Below the pieces are notes generated by a model that made no database searches, was not told where the DNA came from, and saw nothing but the letters and a program-made list of their open reading frames with translations. A program made the position numbers and the translations under genes. This document shows positions 25,799 to 33,820 of a DNA stretch of 64,000 nucleotides, piece after piece (position 1 is the first letter of the stretch; the number at the start of each line of letters is the position of its first letter). This DNA is from JAAYBY01 sp964654125 (GTDB taxonomy: Bacteria > Bacillota > Clostridia > Saccharofermentanales > UBA5734), in assembly GCA_964654125.1 (NCBI GenBank), contig CAZZGG010000001.1, forward strand, positions 1-64,000. Reading direction: 5' to 3'.

Positions 25799-26422
25799 CT
25801 AAGCGGTCAGATATTTCATGATGATATCTCGCGTATGCTCTTTTCTTTGTTCTATCACTGCTGCACTATTCAAATCACAGTGGAACAACTTGGATAAAGT
25901 ATAGCTGTTGGAGAAATTGCCAAAGCAGACAGTAATCAAGGAGATAACAGTCTGATGGATATCGACATCAGGTCGGATCGTGCCATTTTGCTGGCCCCGT
26001 TCAATCTCTTTGGCCAGGGTCGCAATGGTTGGTCGCTCAATATTTTCATCGGGCAGGGTCTTGAGCAGACGGGCCTTGTTGAGGTTTTCCCACATCAGGA
26101 GAGCCACAAAACCGGGATTGGCTTGCAGAAAATCAAAATAAAGGCTGATCAGCTGGCTGATCAGTTCCAAACCCTGGTATTGTTTTTCAATCAACTGCTG
26201 CTCAGCAGTTTCCATGCGCTTGTAGACCGTGAAAAGAACACTCTTATATAATTCTTCCTTGCTGCCAAAATACTCATAAATCATTCTTTTATTGAGGGAG
26301 GCAGATGCGGCGATCTCATCAATGCGGGCACCATAATAACCCCTGGCGGCAAAATGTTCTTCTGCAGCAGCAAGGAGCATCTCTTTGGAATGGGCAGCAT
26401 TTCTGACTCTTTTTGTTTTCAT
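25799..26422 (-). CDS. TetR/AcrR family regulator heading the catabolic operon
   Basis: 207 residues from ATG 26422, which has GGGAG 5 bp upstream; GTG 26425 is closer to that site than is usual. The helix-turn-helix at about 12-58 contains ARIDEIAASASLNKRMIYEYFGSKEELY (positions about 32-59). The C-terminal ligand-binding domain has TetR_C-like helices. It is the first gene of the operon and sits directly downstream of a perfect 26-bp palindrome overlapping its promoter, so autorepression plus control of the whole 13-gene unit is expected. The ligand is probably the transported compound or a metabolite of it. Confidence 0.93.
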   Translation of the reverse strand: MKTKRVRNAAHSKEMLLAAAEEHFAARGYYGARIDEIAASASLNKRMIYEYFGSKEELYKSVLFTVYKRMETAEQQLIEKQYQGLELISQLISLYFDFLQANPGFVALLMWENLNKARLLKTLPDENIERPTIATLAKEIERGQQNGTIRPDVDIHQTVISLITVCFGNFSNSYTLSKLFHCDLNSAAVIEQRKEHTRDIIMKYLTA

Positions 26423-26437
26423 CACAACTCCCGTGCA

Positions 26438-26463
26438 AATGTAACTATCCGGATAGTTACATT
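26438..26463. promoter_or_regulatory. 26-bp perfect palindromic operator for the TetR regulator
   Basis: AATGTAACTATCC (26438-26450) is directly followed by its exact reverse complement, GGATAGTTACATT (26451-26463), with no spacer. It overlaps the last bases of the minus-strand -10 box and covers the start point. Size, symmetry and place fit a TetR-family operator that blocks RNA polymerase. Confidence 0.85.
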
Positions 26464-26489
26464 ATATGAAGCAGTTATTTCTTTGTCAA
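26461..26489 (-). promoter_or_regulatory. consensus sigma-A promoter of the 13-gene operon
   Basis: Minus strand: TTGACA (26484-26489), 17-bp spacer, TATAAT (26461-26466); all 12 box bases match consensus. On the plus strand the overlapping TTGTCA (26483-26488) with TTAAAA 18 bp on could serve the helicase gene at 26518, so the two directions may share this control region. Confidence 0.88.
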
Positions 26490-26517
26490 ACAAAAAATCC
26501 TTTATGTTAAAATATGA

Positions 26518-28962
26518 ATGATTATGGAAGAGCAATTAAAAAGACAAACGATCAAGTTCACTGAGCTGGCCACCAGCGTAACAGCAGCTGAACTTTTGCG
26601 GGGGCGGGCCTATTTTCGCAATGGCCGGGTCGACCAGCTTGAAGAGAGCCCGGCTGCTGATCTGCGCTTTTATAAGGCCCGGGTCAGAGCAGCCGAAGAC
26701 TATCTGGTGCGTTTGGGCCTGGACCAGAGCCGAGAGACCCTAGTGGTCTGGCAGTGCAGCTGTCCGCTGCCCCAGACCAGTCCCTGCCGCCACGTTCTAG
26801 CTGTTTTAGAGCTGGTCAAGGCTGAGGCCGGCGGAGAGCCGCCCGGCTTACCAGCCAGCAGCCAGGTCCAGCTGCTTTTCCGCTACCAGAAACATGCTGG
26901 TACCATTCTTGTTTTGCCCCGGGTCAGCCTGTTGGATGGAGCTGGCCAGAAGCTGATGAGCTGTAATCCTCTTGATCCACAGGACTTGACTGTCAGCAGC
27001 CTGGTGCAGGACAAAAGCAGCCTGCGCCAAGGCTATCAGTTAGCAGAAGAAGTCAGATTATTTTTGCTGGAGCGGGGCCAGGCCAGCCCGACCGGCTACC
27101 TGGTCTTTGAGCTGGCCCAGCTGCCCTTTCTGGCTGACCGCCTGATTCCGGATCTGCCCGACAGCTGGCGCATTCTTTATGACAGTGAATTCAGCAAGCT
27201 GATCCCCAAAGCAAAACTAGTCCAGTTGGACTTTAGCCAGCTGCGGCGGGAAAGCAATGGTCTTTTATCCTTTGATCTGCAGCTTTATTGTGACAAGCTG
27301 GCCGTGTCACTAGAGCAGCTGCAGGCTTATTTAGCTGGTCAGCAAAGATGGCTCCTGCTGGAGGGCAGTTTTGTTGAGGCTGCCAACAAGGCAGAGCTGC
27401 AGGCCCTTTTGAGCCAGCTTTACCAGCTGCAAGCAAGTGCAGAGGATGCGGAGCGCTATGAACTGGCCCCGGCTGAGCTGGCCAGTCTGGTCCAGGCCGA
27501 AGCAGCTGAAAAACTTTACTTTGACAGATCCTTTGCCGGTCTGCAGCTAAAAGAGCAGCCGGAGCTGGCCTTACCTAAAAAACTGGCCCAAATCTTGCGC
27601 CCCTATCAGACCAGCGGCCTTAATTGGCTGCTTTACCTGCAAAGAAATGGGCTGGGTGGTGTCCTGGCTGATGATATGGGCCTGGGCAAGACCCTGCAGG
27701 TCCTGGCCAGCCTGTTGCTAATGAAAAGCAGTCGACCGGTTTTAATTGTCTGCCCCAAAACCTTACTCTTTAACTGGCTGCATGAAGCCAGGCGTTTTGT
27801 GCCCCAGCTCAAGACCATTATTATCCATGGCGCGCCAGTCTACCGGCAAAAGATTTTAGCCCAGGCAGCTGATTTTGATATCTTGCTGACCTCCTACCCG
27901 CTTCTTTTGCGGGATATTAACAGCTACAATAAGCTGGAGTTTTCCGCCTGTATCCTGGATGAGGCCCAGGTGATCAAGAACCAAAGGACCCAGCTGGCCC
28001 GCCATGTCAAGTCAATCAAGGCCGGGCACCGCCTGGCTTTAAGTGGCACTCCCTTGGAAAACAGCATCAGTGACCTCTGGTCAATCTTTGATTTTGTCCT
28101 GCCGGGCTTTTTAGGCAGCCAGGAACAGTTCCTGCACACCTATGAAGCTGATCCGGCCAGGCTAAAGCAAAAAGTGCAGCCTTTTTTGCTGCGCCGGACC
28201 AAGCAGGATGTCCTGCCCCAGCTGCCCCAAAAGCAGGAGATCACTCTTTATGCGTCTTTAACCCAGAACCAGCTGGCCTATTATCAGCAGACCCTGGCCC
28301 GGGTGCGGCAAAGCCTGGCCCAGGCCGATGAGGGTGGGGCCAACCGGCTGGCGGTCCTGGCCGGGCTGACCAGGCTGCGCCAGATCTGTAATCATCCCGG
28401 CCTGCTCCATGCGGCCTATCGCCCAGTCAAAGGGGTCTCCGGCAAATTAGCCCTTTTTGAAGAACTCCTGGTTAAACTGCTGGCAGCTGGCCACAAGGTG
28501 CTGGTTTTCAGCCAGTTTACCAGCATGCTGGCAATAATCCGCCGCCAGTTGACTGAAAAGAAGATTCCTTTTGCTTATCTGGACGGCAAGACGAAAGAGC
28601 GCCAGGCTGAAGTCGAGCGCTTTAACCGGGATCCAGAATTGCCTATTTTCCTGATCAGCCTCAAGGCTGGTGGTTTCGGTCTCAACCTGACTTCTGCAGA
28701 CACAGTGATTATTTTTGATCCCTGGTGGAATCCCCTGGCCGAAAATCAGGCGGCTGACCGGGTGCACCGGATCGGCCAGGATAAATCTGTCACAGTCTAC
28801 CGCCTGATCACCCAGGACACTATTGAAGAGAAGATGCAGCAACTGCAAAAAAGAAAACTGACGGTTTTTAATGCTGTCCTGGAGCGCCAGACGGGCCAGG
28901 CCAGCCAGAAATTTTCTCTGGCAGAACTGCGTGAGCTATTGGAAATCAGCCAGTCATCATAA
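26518..28962 (+). CDS. SNF2-family DEAD/DEAH-box helicase with SWIM zinc finger
   Basis: 814 residues. The SWIM finger has C80, C82, C90 and H92 (CxCx7CxH). A central region of about 250 residues (SNF2_N-associated bacterial domain) follows. The helicase core then carries ADDMGLGKT (Walker A), ILDEAQVIKN (Walker B, DEAQ variant), SGTPLENS, and C-terminal motifs including ADRVHRIGQ. It is a double-stranded-DNA translocase; the bacterial HepA/RapA-like branch remodels protein-DNA complexes, and some homologues lie in defence islands. It has weak translation signals: ATG 26518 and ATG 26524 are both close to the presumed promoter, so the mRNA may be nearly leaderless. Followed 20 bp later by two dehydrogenase genes with no obvious link. 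Confidence 0.92.
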   Translation: MIMEEQLKRQTIKFTELATSVTAAELLRGRAYFRNGRVDQLEESPAADLRFYKARVRAAEDYLVRLGLDQSRETLVVWQCSCPLPQTSPCRHVLAVLELVKAEAGGEPPGLPASSQVQLLFRYQKHAGTILVLPRVSLLDGAGQKLMSCNPLDPQDLTVSSLVQDKSSLRQGYQLAEEVRLFLLERGQASPTGYLVFELAQLPFLADRLIPDLPDSWRILYDSEFSKLIPKAKLVQLDFSQLRRESNGLLSFDLQLYCDKLAVSLEQLQAYLAGQQRWLLLEGSFVEAANKAELQALLSQLYQLQASAEDAERYELAPAELASLVQAEAAEKLYFDRSFAGLQLKEQPELALPKKLAQILRPYQTSGLNWLLYLQRNGLGGVLADDMGLGKTLQVLASLLLMKSSRPVLIVCPKTLLFNWLHEARRFVPQLKTIIIHGAPVYRQKILAQAADFDILLTSYPLLLRDINSYNKLEFSACILDEAQVIKNQRTQLARHVKSIKAGHRLALSGTPLENSISDLWSIFDFVLPGFLGSQEQFLHTYEADPARLKQKVQPFLLRRTKQDVLPQLPQKQEITLYASLTQNQLAYYQQTLARVRQSLAQADEGGANRLAVLAGLTRLRQICNHPGLLHAAYRPVKGVSGKLALFEELLVKLLAAGHKVLVFSQFTSMLAIIRRQLTEKKIPFAYLDGKTKERQAEVERFNRDPELPIFLISLKAGGFGLNLTSADTVIIFDPWWNPLAENQAADRVHRIGQDKSVTVYRLITQDTIEEKMQQLQKRKLTVFNAVLERQTGQASQKFSLAELRELLEISQSS

Positions 28963-28981
28963 AAAAAAGGAAGGTGATTTT

Positions 28982-29989
28982 ATGCAGGCCTATGCTGTAG
29001 TTGCCCAAAGACCCGGTCAAGTCCAGTATCAGCCGGTCCAGCTGCCCCGGCCCGGAGCCAATGATCTTCTGATTGAAGTCGAGTTTTCCTGGATCAGTAA
29101 CGGCACCGACGGATCATTTGTGCGCGGTGAAAGGATTGCCGGTGATACACCGCGCCTGGCCACTGATCCTTTGCCCTTTCCCCATGTGCCCGGTTATCAG
29201 AAGGCAGGTCTAATCAGTTATGTTGGCCCGGAGGTTAAAGATTTTAAGGTCGGTGACCGGGTTTTTGCCACAGTGTCACAAGTGGAAGGCATGTTTTATC
29301 CGACCGGTGGGCATATCAGTCCGGCACTGACCGGTGCCGACCAGGTCTGGCGGGTGCCGGATCATGTTAGTCTCCTGGAGGTCAGTGGCCTGGTTTTAGC
29401 CCAGGTTGGTTATAACTGCGCCATGCGGCCGCCTGTTCAAGCAGGTGACAAGGTGCTGGTGCTGGGCGATGGCCTGGTTGGCCACTGGGCAGCCCAGGTT
29501 TTGGCCTGGCGTGGTGCCAGGCCGGTTATGCTGGGCCATCATGCCTCAAGGCTTGCTCTGGCCAGCGAATACAATTACTGCCAGACAGTGTTGACGAAAA
29601 GGGCAGTCGACCTGACTGAACTGGCCGATCTAGCCCCGGACGGATATACAGCTGTTATTGCTACAGCCGGCCAAGTGGCTGATCTAGAAGGGCTTTACCC
29701 GGTCCTACGACAGCAGGCCCACCTGGTTTCAGCCGGCTTTTATGGCAGCCAGGGCAGGATAGACATACAACAGATGCGGGCCAAGGAATTGACCCTGCAT
29801 GCCCCGTCCGGCTGGACCAGGTCCCGGATGGATGAGACCTTGCAGCTAATAGCGACAGGCAAGCTGTTGACCCTGCCCTTAATCAGTCATATTTTTCCAG
29901 CTGGCGAGGCTGACCGGGCTTTTGCTTTGATTTTAGAAAAAAGCACAGATTTTCTGGGCGTTGTCCTGGATTGGAGGAAAAACAAATGA
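28982..29989 (+). CDS. zinc-type alcohol dehydrogenase-like (MDR) oxidoreductase
   Basis: 335 residues from ATG 28982, with AAGGAAGGTG upstream; the longer frame runs back into the helicase gene. The N-terminal GroES-like domain has the WISNGTDGSFVRG segment, where Cys would be the zinc ligand, so catalytic zinc is probably absent. The Rossmann loop LVLGDGLVGHW is at about 157-167. It belongs to the subfamily found with sugar or inositol catabolism genes. Coupled to the next dehydrogenase by ATGA. Confidence 0.86.
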   Translation: MQAYAVVAQRPGQVQYQPVQLPRPGANDLLIEVEFSWISNGTDGSFVRGERIAGDTPRLATDPLPFPHVPGYQKAGLISYVGPEVKDFKVGDRVFATVSQVEGMFYPTGGHISPALTGADQVWRVPDHVSLLEVSGLVLAQVGYNCAMRPPVQAGDKVLVLGDGLVGHWAAQVLAWRGARPVMLGHHASRLALASEYNYCQTVLTKRAVDLTELADLAPDGYTAVIATAGQVADLEGLYPVLRQQAHLVSAGFYGSQGRIDIQQMRAKELTLHAPSGWTRSRMDETLQLIATGKLLTLPLISHIFPAGEADRAFALILEKSTDFLGVVLDWRKNK

Positions 29990-30948
29990 AGGTTTTGCAA
30001 GTAATTGAAGCAGGCAAAAGCTTGCTTATAGATATGCCTGTACCTCAGCCGGGGCCAGGCCAGGTCCTGATCAAGGTGCTGGCTGTGACCACCTGTCCCC
30101 AGTGGGACCTGCACCTGAAAAACAATCAGCCGATGTTTGTCGGCCACCAGTTCCACTATCCTTATACACCAGGTCAACCGGGTCATGAGGCAGCTGGCCT
30201 GGTCGCAGCTGTCGGTCCGGATGTAAAAGGCTTCCAGCCCGGCGACCTGGTCTGTGCCTGGAAGGATGCCGGCCACGCCCAGCAGGGCTGCTATGCCCAG
30301 TATGTGCTGCATGAGGCTGATCATGTCCTGGCTGTGCCGGCCAGCCTGGAAGCTGAGGATGCAGCAGCTTTGGAGCTGGCCATGTGTGTAGCTGCAGTCT
30401 TTTTGATGCTGGAGGAGATGGGTGGCATCAAAGATCACACAGTTGCTGTCAGTGGCCTGGGCCCGGCGGGCCTAGTTGCTGTACAGATGGCCCGGGCAGC
30501 TGGTGCCGGGGAAGTGATTGGCTTTGATTTTAACCCCAAAAGGCAGGCCTTAGCTCTAAAGCTAGGTGCTAGCCAGGTCTTTCATCCTGAGCAAAGCCCC
30601 TGGCCAGTCCGGCCTGAACAAACAGCCATCACCACAGCTATTGACTGTGTTGGTTCTAGCCAGTCAGTTGAGTTTTTAATGGACAGGACGGAAAAAACAG
30701 TGGCGCTTTTTGGTGTACAGCGCGAAAATTATACTTACGCACCACGCCACTATAATAAGCTAAGGCTTTGCGGCTATCAGGGCCACAGTAAGGAGGCAGC
30801 TATTTATGCGCTGGATCTGCTGACCAGTAAAAAACTTGATCTGCGCAGCCTGATCACCCACCATCTGCCCCTAAAAGAATATGACAGGGGCCTAGAACTC
30901 CTGGCTAGCCAGGAGGCAATCAAGGTCTGCTTTTATCCCTGGGACTAG
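29986..30948 (+). CDS. zinc-dependent alcohol dehydrogenase-family protein
   Basis: 320 residues from ATG 29986 overlapping the previous stop. Unlike its neighbours it keeps C37 (TTCPQWD) and the GHE motif in PGQPGHEAAGLV, the usual catalytic zinc ligands. The nucleotide-binding loop SGLGPAGLVAVQMARAAGAG is at about 149-168 and VIGFDFN suggests an NAD acidic residue. The segment CAWKDAGHAQQGCYAQY lacks the four-cysteine structural zinc loop. Ends by overlapping the convergent cell-wall hydrolase stop by 4 bp. Confidence 0.86.
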   Translation: MKVLQVIEAGKSLLIDMPVPQPGPGQVLIKVLAVTTCPQWDLHLKNNQPMFVGHQFHYPYTPGQPGHEAAGLVAAVGPDVKGFQPGDLVCAWKDAGHAQQGCYAQYVLHEADHVLAVPASLEAEDAAALELAMCVAAVFLMLEEMGGIKDHTVAVSGLGPAGLVAVQMARAAGAGEVIGFDFNPKRQALALKLGASQVFHPEQSPWPVRPEQTAITTAIDCVGSSQSVEFLMDRTEKTVALFGVQRENYTYAPRHYNKLRLCGYQGHSKEAAIYALDLLTSKKLDLRSLITHHLPLKEYDRGLELLASQEAIKVCFYPWD

Positions 30949-32195
30949 CGTTTGTCAGCCGGATAATAACACCAGACTGCATTGTAGGCTCGCTGGTAAA
31001 CTGCCATTTTACTGAAGGTGCCCTTGCTGGCTACACTTCTTTCATAGGCTGCCGGTGTGGAAAAGGCTATCACATAAGCGGGCAGATTGCGGGCACCATT
31101 GTAATAGGCATCATAGGCTGCCCGCATGGCTGTGCTGTTGACCTTGGCCGGTTGGCCGCTGGCAGCTTTCTTATAGACTGAAAAAGCATTTTTACGGCTC
31201 AGGACCCCCGTGATGGTGTTGGGGAAATTCCTGTGCGCAACATGATTCATGATCACACTGGCTACAGCCAGGTAACTTTCGTACTGGCCGTTGCCTTCCA
31301 TGGCGATAACCCGGGCAAAGAGCATGAACTCATCTGAGTGCTCTTCTTTTTGCGACTCTTTTTCCGGTGCCGGTGTGGGCTGGATAGTCTCAGCGGGCTC
31401 AGGTGCCGGTGTGGGCTGGACTGTTTCTGCTGGCACAGTTGTCTGGCTTGTAGTGGTCTGCTTGCTAGTAGTTTGTTTAGTGCTGGTCTGCTTGTTTGTT
31501 GTTGCCTTTGTCGTGGTGGATTTTGTTGTAGTTGCTTTTGGTGTCGGCGTGGCTGGAGGGGCAATCTTATGAATGCGTTCGAAACTGATCAGGTCAGTTA
31601 AGATATAACCTGTTTTACCATCAGGGCTGGTGACAGCGGACCAGTAGTTGCCATAGCCGGTGCGGGTCAGTTTATCGCCCATCTCCAGCTTGCTGACCAG
31701 GTCAGCATCGGTGCGGGGTAAGGCACGTAAATTGGCCTTAAAAGCCTTGATGTAGATGGTGGAATCATCAGTGCGAAAGTTGTCCAGGGGCCGGTTCTCC
31801 TGAGGAGTGCCGGCAGCATCTGTTTCAACAGTTGTCCGGGGTGGTCTGAGCTCGGCTAACTTTGTATCCGGCTGATCTGGCTGGGTTGCCTCGGTCTGAA
31901 CCGGCTCTGCAGTGCTTGTTACCGCAGTACTGCTAGCGGTGGTGCTTGCTTCTGTCTGCTTGACGGCTGTCTCTGTATAAGCCAGATAGCGGTCAGGCAG
32001 GGTGTAATCAGCCAGCATTTCAGCTTCGTAAACAAGCTGGGCCTCCTGGTGAGCTTGGTCCGCCACAGAGGCGGTTTCTTGCGGTTGAACTAGCAAAACC
32101 TGTTCATTGTCCTGAGCGACCCAGATGATCAGGGTCAGCAGCACCAGTATGGCAGCTATCGCTGATAAGACAAGGTGCTGTTTGATTAGTTTCAT
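30945..32195 (-). CDS. membrane-anchored cell-wall hydrolase (SH3b plus SleB-like Hydrolase_2)
   Basis: 416 residues from ATG 32195, with GGAGAG upstream. The signal-anchor helix is about 7-25. A Thr/Glu/Pro-rich linker runs to about 140. A bacterial SH3 domain follows (about 145-210; NLRALPRTDADLVSKLEMGD). Then comes a Thr/Lys/Gln low-complexity stretch with two copies of a TVQPTPAPEP-like unit (about 215-285). The C-terminal Hydrolase_2 domain (about 292-416) has FARVIAMEGNGQYESYLAVASVIMN-like features, including the catalytic Glu in AMEGNG. SleB/CwlJ relatives cleave spore cortex peptidoglycan; the SH3 domain and linker suggest action on vegetative wall outside the membrane. Confidence 0.88.
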   Translation of the reverse strand: MKLIKQHLVLSAIAAILVLLTLIIWVAQDNEQVLLVQPQETASVADQAHQEAQLVYEAEMLADYTLPDRYLAYTETAVKQTEASTTASSTAVTSTAEPVQTEATQPDQPDTKLAELRPPRTTVETDAAGTPQENRPLDNFRTDDSTIYIKAFKANLRALPRTDADLVSKLEMGDKLTRTGYGNYWSAVTSPDGKTGYILTDLISFERIHKIAPPATPTPKATTTKSTTTKATTNKQTSTKQTTSKQTTTSQTTVPAETVQPTPAPEPAETIQPTPAPEKESQKEEHSDEFMLFARVIAMEGNGQYESYLAVASVIMNHVAHRNFPNTITGVLSRKNAFSVYKKAASGQPAKVNSTAMRAAYDAYYNGARNLPAYVIAFSTPAAYERSVASKGTFSKMAVYQRAYNAVWCYYPADKR

Positions 32196-32341
32196 GTATA
32201 CTCTCCATATTTCTGCTTGGTTGTCGGCGGACAAGGTATGCAGTAGCGTGATTTTAACAGATATTGCAGCTGATTGGCAAGTCCTGGCCAGTTTTGTGTT
32301 AAAATCGCAGTTAAGAATATACTGTTGGCAAGAGGTGGCAG

Positions 32342-33820
32342 ATGCTGGATTGGCGGCGTTTTACCTATCAATCTGAGATCAAAAAAGGCTGGTCAGCGGA
32401 TCAAAAATTTTGTGTGCAGGATGAGTCAGGCCGGAAGTTTTTACTGCGTATCTCACCTGCTCAGCTTTCGGCCCACAGGCAGGAGCTCTTTAACTTGCTG
32501 GGTCAGCTGGAAAAGTTGCCGCTTTCCTTTTCCCAAGCCCAGGAGTTTGGTTATTGCCAGACCGGAGTCTACACCCTTTACCGTTGGATTGAAGGTCAAG
32601 ACCTTGAACCAATTTTAGCAGATCTGGCAGTGGACAGGCAAGAGGAACTGGGCTTGGCTGCCGGCCGGATGCTGCGCTTGATTCACACCCTGCCGGCGCC
32701 ACAGCATCTAGCCAGCTGGCAGGAGCGTTACAGCGCAAAAATCAGCAGAAAGCTGGCCGCCTATAAAACCTGTGGCCTGGAGCTGAATGGTGCCGCTTGT
32801 TTTTTGGATTTTATCGCCAATAACAGCCAGCTCCTGGCCAACAGGCCCCAGTGCTTCACCCACGGCGACTACCATATAGGCAATATGATGCTGGCAGATG
32901 ACCAGCTGGTCATCATTGATTTTGATCGCTTTGATTATGCCGATCCCTGGGAGGAGTTTAACCGGATCAGCTGGTGCGCTGCTGTCAGCCCGGAATTTGC
33001 CACCGCTAGGATCCAAAGTTACTTTGGCGGACAGCCTTCGGAGGAATTTTTCCGCCTGCTGGCCCTCTACATCTCGGTCAATGCTATCTCGTCCCTGCCC
33101 TGGGCCATCCCTTTTGGCCCAGCAGAGATTGCTGTCATGCAAGAGCAGGCCGCCACTATCTTGAGCTGGTATGACAGGATGCAAGACCCGATTCCAGCTT
33201 GGTATAAGTGGAGCCGTGATGCAAGGCCTGTGCGCCACCACTACGATTTGCTGCTCCAGGAGGGTGATGATCCTTTTCATGATGGACCTGAGTTGAGGGC
33301 CCATATGGCGAAATTTGATGGCCAACCTTTTATTGAGGCCCTGGCGCTAGCAAAAACAGACTTGGTGCTGGAAGTTGGTGTGGGCACAGGCCGCCTGGCC
33401 AGCCAGATTCTAGACAAATGCCAAAAGCTGACCGGGATTGATCTTTCAGCAGCAACTCTGGCTAGGGCCCGGCAGAATCTGGTTGACCAGGCCAAGCTGG
33501 AGCTACATGCCGGCAACTTCCTGACTTATAACTTTAGCGGCCAATTCAACCTGATTTATTCATCCCTGACCTTGTGGCATATCCGGGACAAGGCAGCCTT
33601 TTATAAAAAAGCCGCCCAACTCCTTTTACCAGGCGGCCGACTCGTTTTTACGATCAGCCGGAACCAGGCAAGCACACTAGACTTTCCGGGCCGCCAGCTG
33701 GAGCTCTATCCAGACAGTCCTGAACAAACCAAAAATCTGCTTGAGGCCACTGGTTTAAGAGTAACAAGAGAGCAGGAGACGGAATACTCCTATATTTTTG
33801 CGGCTGAGAAAAAGCACTAA
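32342..33820 (+). CDS. fusion of aminoglycoside phosphotransferase-like kinase and SAM-dependent methyltransferase
   Basis: 492 residues in one uninterrupted frame, ATG 32342 behind AAGAGGTGG. Residues 1-280 are an APH/choline-kinase fold: FTHGDYHIGN (catalytic D176, N181) and LVIIDFDRFD (D193). After SRDARPVRHH a class I methyltransferase starts, with GPELRAHMAKFDGQPF and SAM-binding LVLEVGVGTGRLA at 341-353, ending near 492. Each half resembles free-standing Firmicute proteins of unknown substrate. Fusion implies that phosphorylation and methylation act on one molecule, possibly an antibiotic or small metabolite. No frameshift artefact is visible; resistance function is speculation. Confidence 0.82.
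   Translation: MLDWRRFTYQSEIKKGWSADQKFCVQDESGRKFLLRISPAQLSAHRQELFNLLGQLEKLPLSFSQAQEFGYCQTGVYTLYRWIEGQDLEPILADLAVDRQEELGLAAGRMLRLIHTLPAPQHLASWQERYSAKISRKLAAYKTCGLELNGAACFLDFIANNSQLLANRPQCFTHGDYHIGNMMLADDQLVIIDFDRFDYADPWEEFNRISWCAAVSPEFATARIQSYFGGQPSEEFFRLLALYISVNAISSLPWAIPFGPAEIAVMQEQAATILSWYDRMQDPIPAWYKWSRDARPVRHHYDLLLQEGDDPFHDGPELRAHMAKFDGQPFIEALALAKTDLVLEVGVGTGRLASQILDKCQKLTGIDLSAATLARARQNLVDQAKLELHAGNFLTYNFSGQFNLIYSSLTLWHIRDKAAFYKKAAQLLLPGGRLVFTISRNQASTLDFPGRQLELYPDSPEQTKNLLEATGLRVTREQETEYSYIFAAEKKH

Noticed and set aside
26518..28962. SNF2 helicase as partner of the PF10923 operon or the JetD-like gene in a split defence system
   Set aside because: The loci are separated by 14 to 27 kb of unrelated operons and show no shared promoter elements; SWIM-SNF2 proteins are also common housekeeping genes in Firmicutes.
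31380..31530. Repeated sequence in the hydrolase linker, considered as a tandem-repeat or CRISPR-like element
   Set aside because: Units are degenerate, contiguous and encode a Thr/Lys/Pro linker; no spacer-repeat pattern.
31291..31601. Val/Ser/Cys-rich plus-strand frames within the cell-wall hydrolase gene
   Set aside because: Produced by reading the Thr/Lys/Pro low-complexity linker on the opposite strand.
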